From NCBI RefSeq assembly GCF_000686025.1, contig NZ_JMLQ01000003.1, positions 124,001 to 188,000 of the forward strand: 64,000 nt of DNA, in the 5' to 3' direction. This stretch comes from Rhodococcus sp. UNC23MFCrub1.1. GTDB taxonomy: Bacteria > Actinomycetota > Actinomycetes > Mycobacteriales > Mycobacteriaceae. Under the pieces are notes generated by a model. It was given only the letters and a program-made list of their open reading frames with translations, was not told the origin of the DNA and did not search any database. This document shows, piece by piece, positions 54,666 to 64,000 of this stretch (the first letter of the stretch is position 1; each line of letters starts with the position of its first letter). The translations under genes were made by a program, and so were the position numbers.

Positions 54666-55451
54666 TCAGTGACTCAGGATCTTGCCGAGGAAATCCTTGG
54701 CGCGATCGGACTTCGGTGTGGTGAAGAAGGTCTCGGGATCGGTGTCCTCGACGATCTGGCCGTCGGCCATGAAGATGACACGGTCGCCGGCGCGTCGGGC
54801 GAAGCCCATCTCGTGGGTCACGACCACCATGGTCATGCCCTCCTTGGCCAGCGACGTCATGACGTCGAGCACCTCGTTGACCATCTCGGGATCGAGCGCC
54901 GAGGTCGGCTCGTCGAAGAGCATCACCTTGGGGTTCATGGCGAGTGCACGCGCGATGGCGACACGTTGCTGCTGGCCGCCGGAGAGCTGCGCCGGGTACT
55001 TGTCGGCCTGGTTGGCGATGCCGACGCGTTCGAGCAGACGCTGCGCGGTCTTCTCGGCCTCGTCCTTCTTCATCTTGCGGACCTTCGTCGGCCCGAGCAT
55101 GACGTTCTCACGAATCGTCTTGTGCGCGAATAGATTGAAGGACTGGAAGACCATGCCGACGTCCGCGCGAAGAGCGGCGAGCGACTTGCCTTCGGAGGGA
55201 AGTGCCTTGCCGTCGACCTCGATGGTGCCCTCGTCGACGGGCTCGAGCCGGTTGATGGTGCGGCACAACGTCGATTTACCCGACCCGGAGGGGCCGAGGA
55301 CGATGACGACCTGGCCGCTGGGAACGTCGAGTTCGATGTCCTTGAGGACGTGCAGATCACCGAAGTGCTTCTGCACGCCGTGCATCGCGATCATGGGGGC
55401 AGACGATGCTGTGGACGAGCGATGTTCGCGCTCGCCGTCAGGGTGGGTCAT
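54666..55451 (-). CDS. gluA: Glutamate ABC transporter ATPase GluA
   Basis: A 261-residue ABC ATPase. Walker A is [19 protein letters not shown], the signature is [18 protein letters not shown], Walker B is [14 protein letters not shown], and the H-loop is [13 protein letters not shown]. The Q-loop [20 protein letters not shown] is the HAAT type. ATG 55451 is preferred over ATG 55484 because TAGGGT lies 7 nt upstream of it. It is the first gene of the gluABCD operon and is divergent from miaB. Confidence 0.93.
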   Translation of the reverse strand: MTHPDGEREHRSSTASSAPMIAMHGVQKHFGDLHVLKDIELDVPSGQVVIVLGPSGSGKSTLCRTINRLEPVDEGTIEVDGKALPSEGKSLAALRADVGMVFQSFNLFAHKTIRENVMLGPTKVRKMKKDEAEKTAQRLLERVGIANQADKYPAQLSGGQQQRVAIARALAMNPKVMLFDEPTSALDPEMVNEVLDVMTSLAKEGMTMVVVTHEMGFARRAGDRVIFMADGQIVEDTDPETFFTTPKSDRAKDFLGKILSH

Positions 55452-55458
55452 GGCGATG

Positions 55459-55464
55459 ACCCTA
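55459..55464 (-). promoter_or_regulatory. -10 box of gluA (leaderless)
   Basis: TAGGGT on the minus strand ends 7 nt before ATG 55451. Confidence 0.45.
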
Positions 55465-55566
55465 GAGGTAGTTTCCTCCGCCACTGCTCGTTTTGGTGCG
55501 GGGACCGCGGATATGTAATGGAAACTTTACTCGGACCGCTCGGTGGGTCGGGTTCGAGCGCCGCCG

Positions 55567-55572
55567 TACCCT
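55567..55572 (+). promoter_or_regulatory. -10 box of miaB (leaderless)
   Basis: TACCCT lies 6 nt before GTG 55579. A GGAGGG run touches the start codon directly and is too close to act as a ribosome site. Confidence 0.4.
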
Positions 55573-55578
55573 GGAGGG

Positions 55579-57120
55579 GTGGACACGATCGACACCCAGA
55601 CCCTGCCTGCGCGGTCCGGGACTGCGCGCACCTACGAGGTGCGCACGTACGGCTGCCAGATGAACGTGCACGATTCCGAACGACTGTCCGGCCTTCTCGA
55701 GGAGGCCGGTTACGAGAAGGCCGACTCCGGGTCGTCCCCCGATCTCGTCGTCTTCAACACGTGTGCGGTACGGGAGAACGCCGACAACAAGTTGTACGGC
55801 AACCTCGGCCAACTCCGGCCGGCCAAGGACGAGAACCCCGACATGCAGATCGCCGTCGGTGGGTGCCTCGCACAGAAGGACCGCGACGTCGTGGTCACGA
55901 AGGCGCCGTGGGTGGACGTCGTGTTCGGCACCCACAACATCGGATCCCTGCCGGCGCTGCTCGATCGGGCGCGCCACAACCAGCGCGCCGAGGTCGAGAT
56001 TCTCGAGTCGTTGGACGCGTTCCCCTCGACTCTCCCGGCCAAGCGCGACTCCGCCTACTCCGGGTGGGTGTCCATCTCGGTGGGGTGCAACAACACCTGC
56101 ACCTTCTGCATCGTGCCCGCACTGCGCGGCAAGGAGGTCGACCGCAGGCCGGGCGACATCCTCGCCGAGGTGCAGGCCCTCGTCGACGAGGGCGTGCTCG
56201 AGGTGACGCTGCTCGGACAGAACGTCAACGCGTACGGCGCCTCGTTCGCGGATCCCGAGCAGCCGCGTGACCGGGGTGCGTTCGCATCGCTCCTGCGCGC
56301 GTGCGGGGAGATCGACGGTCTCGAGCGCGTCCGGTTCACCTCGCCGCATCCCGCCGAGTTCACCGACGACGTCATCGAGGCGATGGCGTCGACGCCCAAC
56401 GTGTGCCCGACGCTGCACATGCCTCTGCAGTCCGGATCGGACCGCGTGCTGCGTGCCATGCGCCGCTCGTACCGCAAGGAGAAGTTCCTCGGCATCATCG
56501 ACCGGGTGCGCGAAGCCATCCCGCACGCGTCACTGACGACGGACATCATCGTGGGCTTCCCCGGGGAGACCGAGGAGGACTTCCAGGAGACCCTCGACGT
56601 CGTCCGTCGCGCTCGCTTCAGCAGCGCCTACACGTTCCAGTACTCCAAGCGACCGGGAACGCCGGCCGCCGACATGCCGGATCAGGTGCCGAAGGCCGTC
56701 GTGCAGGAACGCTACGAACGGCTCGCCGCTCTGCAGGAGGAGATCTCCCACGAGGAGAACCGTCGCGTCGTCGGAACCGAGGTGGAGTTGCTCGTCGCCG
56801 ACGGGGCCGGACGCAAGAACGCCGTCACCGAGCGGATGAGTGGGCGCACCCGCGACGGGCGACTCGTGCACTTCACCCCGACGGGCGCCATCGACCGCGC
56901 CGTCCGGCCCGGCGACGTCGTCGTCACCACGGTGACCGACGCGAAGCCGTACCACCTGGTCGCCGACGTCCCGGTGCGCTCGCACCGGCGCACCACGGCC
57001 GGCGACCGACACGAGCGGGGCACGATGCCCCGGACCGCACCGGTCGGTGTCGGGTTGGGGTTGCCGTCCGTCGGCGCCCCGGCGCCCGAGCCGGTCACGA
57101 CGATGGGATGTTCACTGTGA
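55579..57120 (+). CDS. miaB: tRNA-2-methylthio-N6-dimethylallyladenosine synthase
   Basis: A 513-residue radical-SAM methylthiotransferase adding CH3S to i6A37 of tRNA, acting after MiaA (60032). The N-terminal UPF0004 domain carries the auxiliary-cluster cysteines in [19 protein letters not shown] and GGCLAQKD. The radical-SAM CxxxCxxC is in [14 protein letters not shown] near residue 170. A TRAM domain (about 405-470) contains [16 protein letters not shown]. The final 40 residues are a poorly conserved extension. The next gene overlaps by 4 nt. Confidence 0.95.
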   Translation: MDTIDTQTLPARSGTARTYEVRTYGCQMNVHDSERLSGLLEEAGYEKADSGSSPDLVVFNTCAVRENADNKLYGNLGQLRPAKDENPDMQIAVGGCLAQKDRDVVVTKAPWVDVVFGTHNIGSLPALLDRARHNQRAEVEILESLDAFPSTLPAKRDSAYSGWVSISVGCNNTCTFCIVPALRGKEVDRRPGDILAEVQALVDEGVLEVTLLGQNVNAYGASFADPEQPRDRGAFASLLRACGEIDGLERVRFTSPHPAEFTDDVIEAMASTPNVCPTLHMPLQSGSDRVLRAMRRSYRKEKFLGIIDRVREAIPHASLTTDIIVGFPGETEEDFQETLDVVRRARFSSAYTFQYSKRPGTPAADMPDQVPKAVVQERYERLAALQEEISHEENRRVVGTEVELLVADGAGRKNAVTERMSGRTRDGRLVHFTPTGAIDRAVRPGDVVVTTVTDAKPYHLVADVPVRSHRRTTAGDRHERGTMPRTAPVGVGLGLPSVGAPAPEPVTTMGCSL

Positions 57121-57689
57121 GTACCGAGCCGACGACCGGGTCCGATCCGGCGGCCGCCGAGAAGCGGATCTCGGGTCGTATCGACCCGGGGGTCCGCGCC
57201 GTCGTCGTGGCAGTGGTCGTGTTGTTGCTGCTATTGAGCTTCGCACTGCCGCACACAGGTTCGGCCAACGCGTGGGACGTGCTGGTGCACGACGAGGACG
57301 CCGTGGCGGAGTCGGTGGCACTGCCGTCACGCATCTTCGTGTGGCTGACCCTGGTGTTCGCGGTCGGCTTCTCGGCCCTCGCCCTGGTCACTCAACGCTG
57401 GGCGCTGGCCTGGGTCGCGCTCTACGGGTCCGGGGTGGCGACGGTGCTGGGCATCCTGGCCATCTGGTCGCGTCAGACCGTTCCCGTCGGCCTCACCGGG
57501 GCCGGCCCCGGGCTGGGCCTCGTCCTCGGCTGGTTGCTCGTGGTCGTGCTGGCGTTCCACTGGTTCAAGGTGGTGTGGAACCGCTCCAACGCTCAGTGGG
57601 CGGCTGCCGCCGCCCGGCGGGACGCGGCCGTGATGGACGAGGCGCGGCGCGAGAACGTGCTGGACACGTCCCGGCGCCGCGACAACTGA
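57117..57689 (+). CDS. Conserved actinobacterial transmembrane protein (Rv2732c-like)
   Basis: A 190-residue membrane protein with four spans: [61 protein letters not shown] and [24 protein letters not shown] basic cytoplasmic tail rich in Arg/Ala follows. It has the position and layout of the conserved transmembrane protein following miaB in mycobacteria. No function is known. GTG 57117 overlaps the miaB stop (GTGA); ATG 57108 is an alternative. It is convergent with the DUF349 gene, 10 nt away. Confidence 0.78.
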   Translation: MSTEPTTGSDPAAAEKRISGRIDPGVRAVVVAVVVLLLLLSFALPHTGSANAWDVLVHDEDAVAESVALPSRIFVWLTLVFAVGFSALALVTQRWALAWVALYGSGVATVLGILAIWSRQTVPVGLTGAGPGLGLVLGWLLVVVLAFHWFKVVWNRSNAQWAAAAARRDAAVMDEARRENVLDTSRRRDN

Positions 57690-57699
57690 TCCTCCGGAG

Positions 57700-59157
57700 T
57701 CACAGACCGCCGAGGGCGCTGTCGGCGGCGTCGGCCCACTCGCGCCACTGCTGTGCCTGCGCACGGGCCTTCTCGGCGTCCTTGGCCTTGCCCGCGGCCT
57801 CGGCCTTCTGGGCTTGCTCCTCGAACTGCGCGACCCGCTCGCGGAACTGAGCCGCGCGCGCCATCGCCTCGGGGTCGGTGCGTCGCCACTCGGAGTCGGC
57901 GGCGTCGCGGACGCGCTTCTCGATCGCGCGGAGCTTGCCCTCGAGATCGTGCATCTTCTCGCGCGGGACCTTGCCGATGGCGTCCCACTTGTCCTGCAAT
58001 GTCCGCAGTGCTGCGCGGGCCGCCTCGATGTCCTTGGACGGGTCGATGTGACCGGACTCGGCCAGCAGCCGTTCCTTCGCCTCGGCGTTCTGCTCGAACT
58101 CCGCGTTCTGCTCGGACTGAGCCGCGTTGCGTGCCTCGAAGAACACGTCCTGGGCGCCCTTGAACTTCTGCCACAGCGAGTCGTCGGCGTCGCGGGGAGC
58201 CCGGCCGGCGGCCTTCCACTCGGTCAGGAGATCGCGGAACACCTGCGCGGTGCCCACCCAGTCGGTGGACGACGACAGTTCCTCGGCCTTGGCGACCAGT
58301 TCTTCCTTGCGCACCTTGGCGGCACCGCGTTCGCGGTCGAGATCGGCGAAGTGCGCGCCGCGGCGGCGGTTGAACGCCTCCCGTGCCTTGGAGTAGCGCT
58401 TCCACAGGGCGTCGTCGACCTTGCGGTCGACGCCGCGGATGGTCTTCCACTCCTCGAGGATCACGCGAAGACGGTCACCCGCGGCCTTCCACTGCGTGGA
58501 TTCGCTGCCGATGGTCTCGGCCTCGACGGCCAGCGCCTCCTTGCGTGCCGTCGATTCGGTCCGCTCGGAATCCTTGCGCTTGCGATGCTCGGCGGCGACC
58601 TCGTCGGAGTGTTCGATCACGGCCTGCAGGCGGGTCGCCAGCGCGTCGATGTCGCCGATCACAGCAGCGGTGGGCAGGGTCTCGGCGAGCGCGACGGCGG
58701 CGGTCTTCGTCTTCTTGGCGTCGCCGGCGCCGGAGGCGAGTCGCGCTTCGAGGAGTGCGACCTCCGTGGCGAGATCGTCGTAGCGGCGCCCGAAGTGTGC
58801 GAGGCCCTCGGCCGCGTCACCGGCCTGCCAGGAACCGACCTGCCGCTCTCCGTCGGTGGTACGTACCCACGCGGAACCGTCCTCGTCGACCCGGCCCCAG
58901 CGGGACGGATCGGTGACGACCGGGACGACAGCGGGCGTCGTCGGCACGTGGTGTGCAGCCGGATGCGGCGTCGGGTGCGACTCCCCGTCGCCTGTGGACG
59001 ACGACGGTGCGGACGGATCGGCCGGGGCACTGGGCCGGGTGGGCGCCGGGCGCGGTGCGCCGCCGGGTCGAGGACCCGGTCGGGGCCCCGGCCGGGGAGG
59101 TGTGGGGCTCGCCTGCGCCTCGCCGGGGGCGTTCTCGGTCGTCTCGTGCTCGGTCAT
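57700..59157 (-). CDS. DUF349 coiled-coil protein
   Basis: A 485-residue protein. The first about 90 residues are Pro/Gly-rich and disordered. The remainder is helical and highly charged, with repeated DUF349 units of about 70 residues recognisable by the W-K-x-x-G pattern: [43 protein letters not shown] and [19 protein letters not shown]349 proteins are linked to stress or (p)ppGpp biology in a few species, but no general function is accepted. A GGAGAG site precedes the ATG. Mycobacteria have the same gene between miaB and miaA (Rv2731). Confidence 0.88.
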   Translation of the reverse strand: MTEHETTENAPGEAQASPTPPRPGPRPGPRPGGAPRPAPTRPSAPADPSAPSSSTGDGESHPTPHPAAHHVPTTPAVVPVVTDPSRWGRVDEDGSAWVRTTDGERQVGSWQAGDAAEGLAHFGRRYDDLATEVALLEARLASGAGDAKKTKTAAVALAETLPTAAVIGDIDALATRLQAVIEHSDEVAAEHRKRKDSERTESTARKEALAVEAETIGSESTQWKAAGDRLRVILEEWKTIRGVDRKVDDALWKRYSKAREAFNRRRGAHFADLDRERGAAKVRKEELVAKAEELSSSTDWVGTAQVFRDLLTEWKAAGRAPRDADDSLWQKFKGAQDVFFEARNAAQSEQNAEFEQNAEAKERLLAESGHIDPSKDIEAARAALRTLQDKWDAIGKVPREKMHDLEGKLRAIEKRVRDAADSEWRRTDPEAMARAAQFRERVAQFEEQAQKAEAAGKAKDAEKARAQAQQWREWADAADSALGGL

Positions 59158-59308
59158 GGTTCTCTCCGTCTCTGCCGCGCGTCACGGCTGCCTGGCGCTA
59201 CGTGGTTCTCTGCTCGGTCGTTCTCGGCCCATTCAACCCCCTCCGCGCGTCGGCGACCATGCAAACCCCGAGGGACGCGCGGAAAAGGGACGCCCTCGGA
59301 CGGTCGAC

Positions 59309-59314
59309 TACCGT
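59309..59314 (+). promoter_or_regulatory. -10 box before the extradiol-dioxygenase-like gene
   Basis: TACCGT lies 7 nt before GTG 59322 and overlaps the alternative GTG at 59313, favouring the later start. From 59158 to 59308 only divergent promoter sequence is seen. Confidence 0.4.
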
Positions 59315-59321
59315 GGCGTCC

Positions 59322-60035
59322 GTGCTGTCCGCCCTCGCCTTCGTCCCGTCGCCTCCGTTGCTGCTCGCGGAGCTCGCCGGTTCCGCCACAGGCGAACTGG
59401 ACGATCTGCGTGCAGCCGTGCGCGAGGTGTGCGACGACCTGGGGCAGTCCTGTCACGGCTGGATCGGGGTCGGGGTCGGTGCGACCACGACCTGGATCGA
59501 CGGCGATGCCGCGGGTACGTACGCCGGTTTCGGGGCCGATGTCGTGGTCGGTCTCGCCCCGGATCGCGGGCCTGTCGATCGCGCGATGGAGTTGGCCGCG
59601 CTGACCGTCGGGCTGCTCCGCGGGCAGGCTGTTCCGCAGTGGTCGGTCCCCGTACAGCTCGTCGCTCGGAACGCGAGTGTCCAGGACGTGGCGGCAGTGG
59701 CGCTCGACCTGCGCGGCCGCGTCGACGCCGCGCCCGGCCCGGTGGGGCTGCTCGTCGTCGGTGACGGGGCGACGACCCTGACCGACAAGGCGCCCGGCGC
59801 GTTCGACGACCGGGCCGAGGCGGTGCAGCACGCGATCGACGATGCGCTCGGCAGAGCCGACGTCGATGCGCTGGCGTCCCTGGACCCTGCTCTGTGTGAT
59901 GCCCTCGGCGTGGACGGGCGGGTGGCATGGCAGGTGGCGGCCACGCTGGTCGGACCCGCACGAGTGGTGCCGCACAGTCTCTTTCGCGGTGCCCCCTACG
60001 GAGTCGGGTATCACGTCGCCTCGTGGTCGCTGTGA
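59322..60035 (+). CDS. Class III extradiol dioxygenase-like protein (Rv2728c-like)
   Basis: A 237-residue protein whose beginning [18 protein letters not shown] and central [27 protein letters not shown] resemble the LigB/MEMO fold. The metal-binding histidines of true LigB dioxygenases are not evident, so catalysis is doubtful. A related gene precedes miaA in mycobacteria. GTG 59322 is chosen by promoter spacing and by the conserved N-terminus. The stop overlaps the miaA start (GTGA). Confidence 0.72.
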   Translation: MLSALAFVPSPPLLLAELAGSATGELDDLRAAVREVCDDLGQSCHGWIGVGVGATTTWIDGDAAGTYAGFGADVVVGLAPDRGPVDRAMELAALTVGLLRGQAVPQWSVPVQLVARNASVQDVAAVALDLRGRVDAAPGPVGLLVVGDGATTLTDKAPGAFDDRAEAVQHAIDDALGRADVDALASLDPALCDALGVDGRVAWQVAATLVGPARVVPHSLFRGAPYGVGYHVASWSL

Positions 60036-60946
60036 CGCGACCGACACCGGTCGCGGTGATCGGACCCACGGCCACGGGCAAGTCGGCCCTCGCGCTCGAT
60101 CTCGCCGAGCGCCTCGGCGGGCACATCGTGAACATCGACGCGATGCAGCAGTACCGAGGCATGGACATCGGTACCGCGAAGACGCCGGTGGCGGAGCGTC
60201 GCGGCATCCCGCACCACCGACTCGACGTCCTGGACGTCACGGAGACGGCAACGGTGGCGGCGTACCAGGACGCCGCGGTGCGGGAGATCGAGGAGCTGCT
60301 CGAGCAGTCCGTCGTGCCCGTCGTCGTCGGCGGATCGATGATGTACGTCCAGGCTCTGCTGGACCGATGGCAGTTCCCGGCCACGGATGCCGCGGTGCGT
60401 GCCGAACTCGAGGCCAGGCTCGCCGCCGAGGGGGTCGCGGCGCTGCATCGCGCACTCGCCGAGTCCGATCCGGCGGCCGCGGCATCGATCCTGCCGACCG
60501 ACGGCCGACGCATCGTCCGCGCGCTCGAGGTGGGACGCCTCACCGGGAAGCCGTTCGCCGCGTCGGCGCCCACCATCGGCGAGCCGCGCTGGGACACCGT
60601 CGTCCTCGGCATCGACCGTGACACCGACGAGCTGGACGCGCGCATCGCGGCACGCACCGACGCGATGTTCGCCGAGGGGCTCGTCGCCGAGGTCGAGACC
60701 CTCGTGGGTCGAGGACTGCGCGAGGGAGTCACCGCCCCGAGGGCGATCGGCTACGCGCAGGTGCTGCAGCTGCTGGACGGCGAGATCGACGAGGCGGCCG
60801 CGCGCGAGGCGACCTTCGTCGGTACCCGTCGCTATGTTCGCCGCCAACGGTCCTGGTTCGGTCGTGATCCCCGCGTGCACTGGCTGCGCGGGGGCGCATC
60901 GGACCTGCTGGACGCCGCACTGCGCACGAGGGGAGAACACCGATGA
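60032..60946 (+). CDS. miaA: tRNA dimethylallyltransferase
   Basis: A 304-residue P-loop enzyme placing the dimethylallyl group on A37 of tRNAs reading U-starting codons. The P-loop is [18 protein letters not shown]. Substrate motifs are [42 protein letters not shown] and [12 protein letters not shown]. The C-terminal [28 protein letters not shown] binds tRNA. GTG 60032 overlaps the upstream stop. It is followed by overlapping SPOUT methyltransferase, dapF and hflX genes in one operon-like run. Confidence 0.95.
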   Translation: MTRPTPVAVIGPTATGKSALALDLAERLGGHIVNIDAMQQYRGMDIGTAKTPVAERRGIPHHRLDVLDVTETATVAAYQDAAVREIEELLEQSVVPVVVGGSMMYVQALLDRWQFPATDAAVRAELEARLAAEGVAALHRALAESDPAAAASILPTDGRRIVRALEVGRLTGKPFAASAPTIGEPRWDTVVLGIDRDTDELDARIAARTDAMFAEGLVAEVETLVGRGLREGVTAPRAIGYAQVLQLLDGEIDEAAAREATFVGTRRYVRRQRSWFGRDPRVHWLRGGASDLLDAALRTRGEHR

Positions 60947-61797
60947 GCGATGCGCTCGTCCTGTCGAGGAACGCGCGGTTCCAGCAGTGGCAGTCCTACC
61001 TCGTCACCCGCGGCAAGCGCACCAAGGCGGGAGTCTTCCTCGTGCAGGGAGTGCGGCCGGTGACGCTGGCCGTCGAGCACGAGTGGCCTCTCGAGTCCGT
61101 GCTCTATCGAACCGGCGACCCCCTGTCGTCCTGGGCCACGTCGACTGTGGACCGCTGCCGGGCCGCAGGCGTGTCCGCGGTGGGTGTCGCGCCGGAGTTG
61201 ATGGCGGAGCTCGGCGAACGCGTCGATCAACCACCGGAGGTCCTGCTCCTCGCACGGTCCCGGCTCCTCGATCCCGGCCACTGGACTCCGTCGGGCGACG
61301 CGCCGGTGGTGGTCGCGTTCGATCGGCCGACGTCGCCGGGCAATCTCGGCACCCTGATCCGGTCCTCGGACGCCTTCGGAGCGTCCGGGCTGCTGGTCAG
61401 CGGGCATGCCGCGGACCCGTTCGATCCCGCGTGCGTCCGCGCGACCACCGGGTCCCTGTTCGCACTCCCCGTGGGACAGGTCGGAGGTCCGGAGCAGGTT
61501 CGCGCGATGGTGGACAGGCTGCGGCAGCAGGGCACCGACATGACGATCGTGGGCACCGACGAGACCGGCACGGTGGCAGCGCACGAGCACGACTTCACAG
61601 GAGGAACGGTGCTGGTGGTGGGCAACGAGACCCGCGGCATGAGTGCCGCGTGGCGGGATGCCTGCGATGTCGTCGTGTCCATCCCGATAGGCGGCGCGGC
61701 GAGCTCCCTCGGAGCACCGTCCGCCGGCGCCGTCGGGCTGTACGAGATCACCCGCCAACGGCTGATCGCGCGGACGTCCGCGCCGGTGGGAGACTGA
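60943..61797 (+). CDS. TrmH/SpoU-family RNA 2'-O-methyltransferase
   Basis: A 284-residue SPOUT methyltransferase with an N-terminal substrate-binding domain (about 1-110) and a C-terminal SpoU domain. Motif 1 is [21 protein letters not shown], motif 2 is [13 protein letters not shown] and motif 3 is [22 protein letters not shown]. Motif 3 usually reads S-L-N-V-S-x-A; here the Asn is replaced by Gly and VSVA by APSA, so activity or substrate may differ. It overlaps miaA by 4 nt and sits between miaA and dapF, which are adjacent in mycobacteria. Target RNA unknown. Confidence 0.85.
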   Translation: MSDALVLSRNARFQQWQSYLVTRGKRTKAGVFLVQGVRPVTLAVEHEWPLESVLYRTGDPLSSWATSTVDRCRAAGVSAVGVAPELMAELGERVDQPPEVLLLARSRLLDPGHWTPSGDAPVVVAFDRPTSPGNLGTLIRSSDAFGASGLLVSGHAADPFDPACVRATTGSLFALPVGQVGGPEQVRAMVDRLRQQGTDMTIVGTDETGTVAAHEHDFTGGTVLVVGNETRGMSAAWRDACDVVVSIPIGGAASSLGAPSAGAVGLYEITRQRLIARTSAPVGD

Positions 61798-61802
61798 TCC
61801 CA

Positions 61803-62674
61803 TGCAGTTCACCAAGGGACACGGAACGCAGAACGATTTCGTCGTGCTGCCGGATCCGGACGCACTCCTCGATCTGAGCGCACACCGTGTGGCGACACTG
61901 TGCGATCGCCGAGCCGGGCTCGGCGCGGACGGGGTACTGCGGGTCGCCCGCAGCGGTGCTCTCGTCGACCGCGGCGTGCTCGACGCGCTGCCCGAGGGCG
62001 TGTCCGCCGGCGACTGGTTCATGGACTACCGCAACGCGGACGGGTCCATCGCGGAGATGTGCGGCAACGGTGTCCGGGTGTTCTCCCATTACGTTCGTGC
62101 GGCCGGTCTCGTGGACTCGGACGAGTTCGTCGTCGGATCGCGCGCCGGCGGAAAACCGGTCACCGTGCACTCGCACGACGCCACCGACGCCGTGGTCACC
62201 GTCGAGATGGGCACCCCGCAGGTCTTCGAGACCTCCGACACCGAGGTCGACGGCAGGTCCTTCACGGGCATCGGCGTCGACGTCGGCAATCCGCACCTGG
62301 CCTGCGTGTCCGCCGATCTCGATGCGGAGACCCTCGGCGACCTCGACCTCACGGCGCAACCCACCTTCGACGGTGCGGTGTACCCGCACGGGGTCAACAT
62401 CGAGTTCGTCACCGTGCCGAAGGACGGTGCGGTGAGCATGCGTGTCCACGAGCGCGGCGTGGGGGAGACCAGATCGTGTGGCACGGGCATCGTCGCCGCC
62501 GCGGTCGCGGCCCTGCGCTTCGACGGGTCCGGCGACGGCGAGCTGGCCGTCCACGTTCCCGGTGGTGTCGTGTCGGTGCGCGTGTCGAACGGTTCCGCGT
62601 CGATGCGGGGGCCGTCGGTGCTGGTGGCGTCGGGGGAGCTGTCGGACGCCTGGTGGGCGGGGCTGGAAGCGTGA
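61803..62674 (+). CDS. dapF: Diaminopimelate epimerase
   Basis: A 290-residue cofactor-free epimerase converting LL- to meso-diaminopimelate for lysine and peptidoglycan. Two pseudo-symmetric halves each bring one catalytic cysteine: [12 protein letters not shown] (around residue 87) and [12 protein letters not shown] (around 225). The entry motif [14 protein letters not shown] and [11 protein letters not shown] are also diagnostic. GGGAG precedes the ATG. After the stop, a short GCGGG/CCCGC hairpin lies at about 62689-62701. Confidence 0.95.
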
Positions 62675-62758
62675 CGGCCGGGGTGCGGGTATTCCCCGCG
62701 ACACGGTTGCGTAAATGACAGTGCACGTCAGGACGTTCTCGTGGATCATGGGTCTCGT

Positions 62759-64000
62759 ATGACGACAACGAATGCAGCGGCCGACAGGGCCGACACGACA
62801 GGTTCCTCCCACAGCGACGGGTTCGAGCAGGACGCCGAGTGGTCCACCGGCGACATGCAGCTCGACGATCGCAGCGCACTGCGCCGTGTGGCCGGACTCT
62901 CCACCGAGCTCACCGATGTCACCGAGGTCGAGTACCGCCAGTTGCGGCTCGAGCGCGTGGTGCTCGTCGGTGTCTGGACCAGCGGTTCCGCCGAGGAGGC
63001 GGAGTCCAGCATGACCGAACTCGCGGCTCTGGCCGAGACGGCGGGTTCCGAGGTGCTCGAAGGGCTGGTGCAGCGTCGCGACCGACCCGACGCCTCGACC
63101 TACATCGGCTCCGGCAAGGCGAAGGAACTGCGCGAGGTGGTCATCGCGACCGGCGCGGACACCGTCGTGTGCGACGGTGAACTCACGCCTGCGCAGCTGA
63201 CGGCACTGGAGAAGATCGTGAAGGTGAAGGTCATCGACCGCACCGCGCTGATCCTCGACATCTTCGCTCAGCATGCCTCCTCCCGCGAGGGCAAGGCGCA
63301 GGTCGCCCTGGCGCAGATGGAGTATATGCTTCCGCGTCTGCGCGGCTGGGGTGAGTCCATGTCGCGTCAGGCGGGTGGCCGCGCCGGCAGCAACGGCGGT
63401 GTGGGCCTGCGTGGTCCCGGTGAGACGAAGATCGAGACCGATCGTCGTCGCATTCGCGAGCGCATGGCGAAGCTACGTCGCGAGATCCGGGGCATGAAGC
63501 AGGCCCGCGACACCAAACGTGAGCGCCGGCTGCAGGGCAACGTGCCGTCCATCGCCATCGTCGGCTACACCAACGCGGGGAAGTCGTCGCTGCTCAACGC
63601 GTTGACCGGATCCGGTGTGCTGGTGCAGAACGCACTGTTCGCGACCCTGGATCCGACCACGCGCAAGGCGACGCTCGAGGACGGCCGCGAGTGCGTGCTC
63701 ACCGACACCGTCGGCTTCGTCCGCCACCTGCCGACCCAGCTGGTCGAGGCGTTCCGCTCCACGCTCGAGGAGGTGACGGACGCCGATCTGCTGCTGCACG
63801 TGGTGGACGGGTCCGACCCGCTCCCCATCGGGCAGATCGAGGCGGTCCGCGAGGTCATCGTCTCGGTGGTGCGCGAGCAGAACGCCGCGGCGCCCGAGGA
63901 ACTGATCGTGGTCAACAAGATCGACGCCGCGGATCCCGTCACGCTGACGCAGCTGCGGGGCCTGCTGCCGGGTGCGGTCTTCGTGTCCGCGAAGACCGGT
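62759..64000 (+). CDS. hflX: GTPase HflX, N-terminal and G-domain part
   Basis: The first 414 codons of a ribosome-associated GTPase; the gene runs off the right edge in frame. After about 50 hydrophilic residues, the HflX nucleotide-binding-like domain has TYIGSGKAKELREVV and TALILDIFAQHASSREGKAQVALAQMEYMLPRLRGWG. The glycine-rich GGVGLRGPGETKIETDRRRI leads to the G domain with G1 GYTNAGKSSLLNAL, G3 DTVGFVRHLP and G4 VVNKIDA. HflX rescues stalled or stress-inactivated ribosomes. ATG 62759 is chosen; the 84-nt gap after dapF shows only a possible TAAATG -10. Confidence 0.94.
   Translation, partial: MTTTNAAADRADTTGSSHSDGFEQDAEWSTGDMQLDDRSALRRVAGLSTELTDVTEVEYRQLRLERVVLVGVWTSGSAEEAESSMTELAALAETAGSEVLEGLVQRRDRPDASTYIGSGKAKELREVVIATGADTVVCDGELTPAQLTALEKIVKVKVIDRTALILDIFAQHASSREGKAQVALAQMEYMLPRLRGWGESMSRQAGGRAGSNGGVGLRGPGETKIETDRRRIRERMAKLRREIRGMKQARDTKRERRLQGNVPSIAIVGYTNAGKSSLLNALTGSGVLVQNALFATLDPTTRKATLEDGRECVLTDTVGFVRHLPTQLVEAFRSTLEEVTDADLLLHVVDGSDPLPIGQIEAVREVIVSVVREQNAAAPEELIVVNKIDAADPVTLTQLRGLLPGAVFVSAKTG

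Noticed and set aside
62708-62717. GTTGCGTAAA repeat shared with the choline operator region (12430)
   Set aside because: It is a single half-site without the CGCAAC partner, in front of a housekeeping gene; chance similarity is more likely.

Overview
The window is from a high-GC actinobacterium of the Mycobacteriales, most likely Rhodococcus or a close Nocardiaceae relative. The backbone follows the mycobacterial gene order: pptH-pptT-truB-mntR-ribF-rpsO-pnp-pepR, dapB, thyX-dapA-rnj, ftsK, argA-pgsA-clgR-pspA-pspM, DUF3046-recA-recX, miaB, and miaA-dapF-hflX. Further support comes from a fused HadA/HadB-type dehydratase, a TIGR03085 mycothiol-type fold, gluABCD, and many apparently leaderless genes with a TANNNT box 6-8 nt before the start codon. 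No mobile element, tRNA, rRNA or CRISPR array was seen. Coding density is very high, with many 4-nt GTGA/ATGA overlaps.

Layout. 1-9.6 kb holds housekeeping genes: the end of a MATE exporter, CoA/ACP phosphopantetheine metabolism (PptH and PptT), TruB, a manganese-type DtxR regulator, RibF, S15, PNPase and an M16 peptidase. 9.6-24.6 kb is the accessory core. After a HadAB-like dehydratase comes a choline/glycine-betaine catabolic island. A leftward pair encodes a Rieske ferredoxin and its reductase. A rightward eight-gene operon encodes dimethylglycine oxidase, monomeric sarcosine oxidase, a Rieske betaine monooxygenase, betaine aldehyde dehydrogenase, an APC permease, choline oxidase, a cNMP/CBS/DUF294 protein and an IclR regulator. 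Together these can run choline > betaine aldehyde > glycine betaine > dimethylglycine > sarcosine > glycine. The divergent intergenic region carries two copies of a GTTGCG-N5-CGCAAC palindrome, the likely operator.

24.6-34.8 kb is mixed: a lone truncated adenylation-domain protein, a GH63-type glucosidase, a zinc alcohol dehydrogenase, dapB, small conserved proteins, a DUF3105 lipoprotein, a Tam-like methyltransferase, an EamA exporter and a YcaQ-type DNA glycosylase. 34.8-44.3 kb has thyX, dapA, RNase J with a long disordered N-terminus, a TSUP permease, a TIGR03085 protein, ftsK, and a TerC protein behind a yybP-ykoY-like manganese riboswitch. With mntR, that makes two manganese-responsive elements in the window.

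44.3-64 kb has argA, pgsA, the clgR-pspA-pspM envelope-stress locus with an ECF-type promoter, a 57-residue membrane protein, a glycosyltransferase, recA with an SOS box, recX containing a 32-bp perfect palindrome, the glutamate ABC transporter gluABCD, miaB, a DUF349 protein, miaA, a SPOUT methyltransferase, dapF and the start of hflX. All functions are inferred from sequence motifs, remembered family features and gene order. No database search was run.
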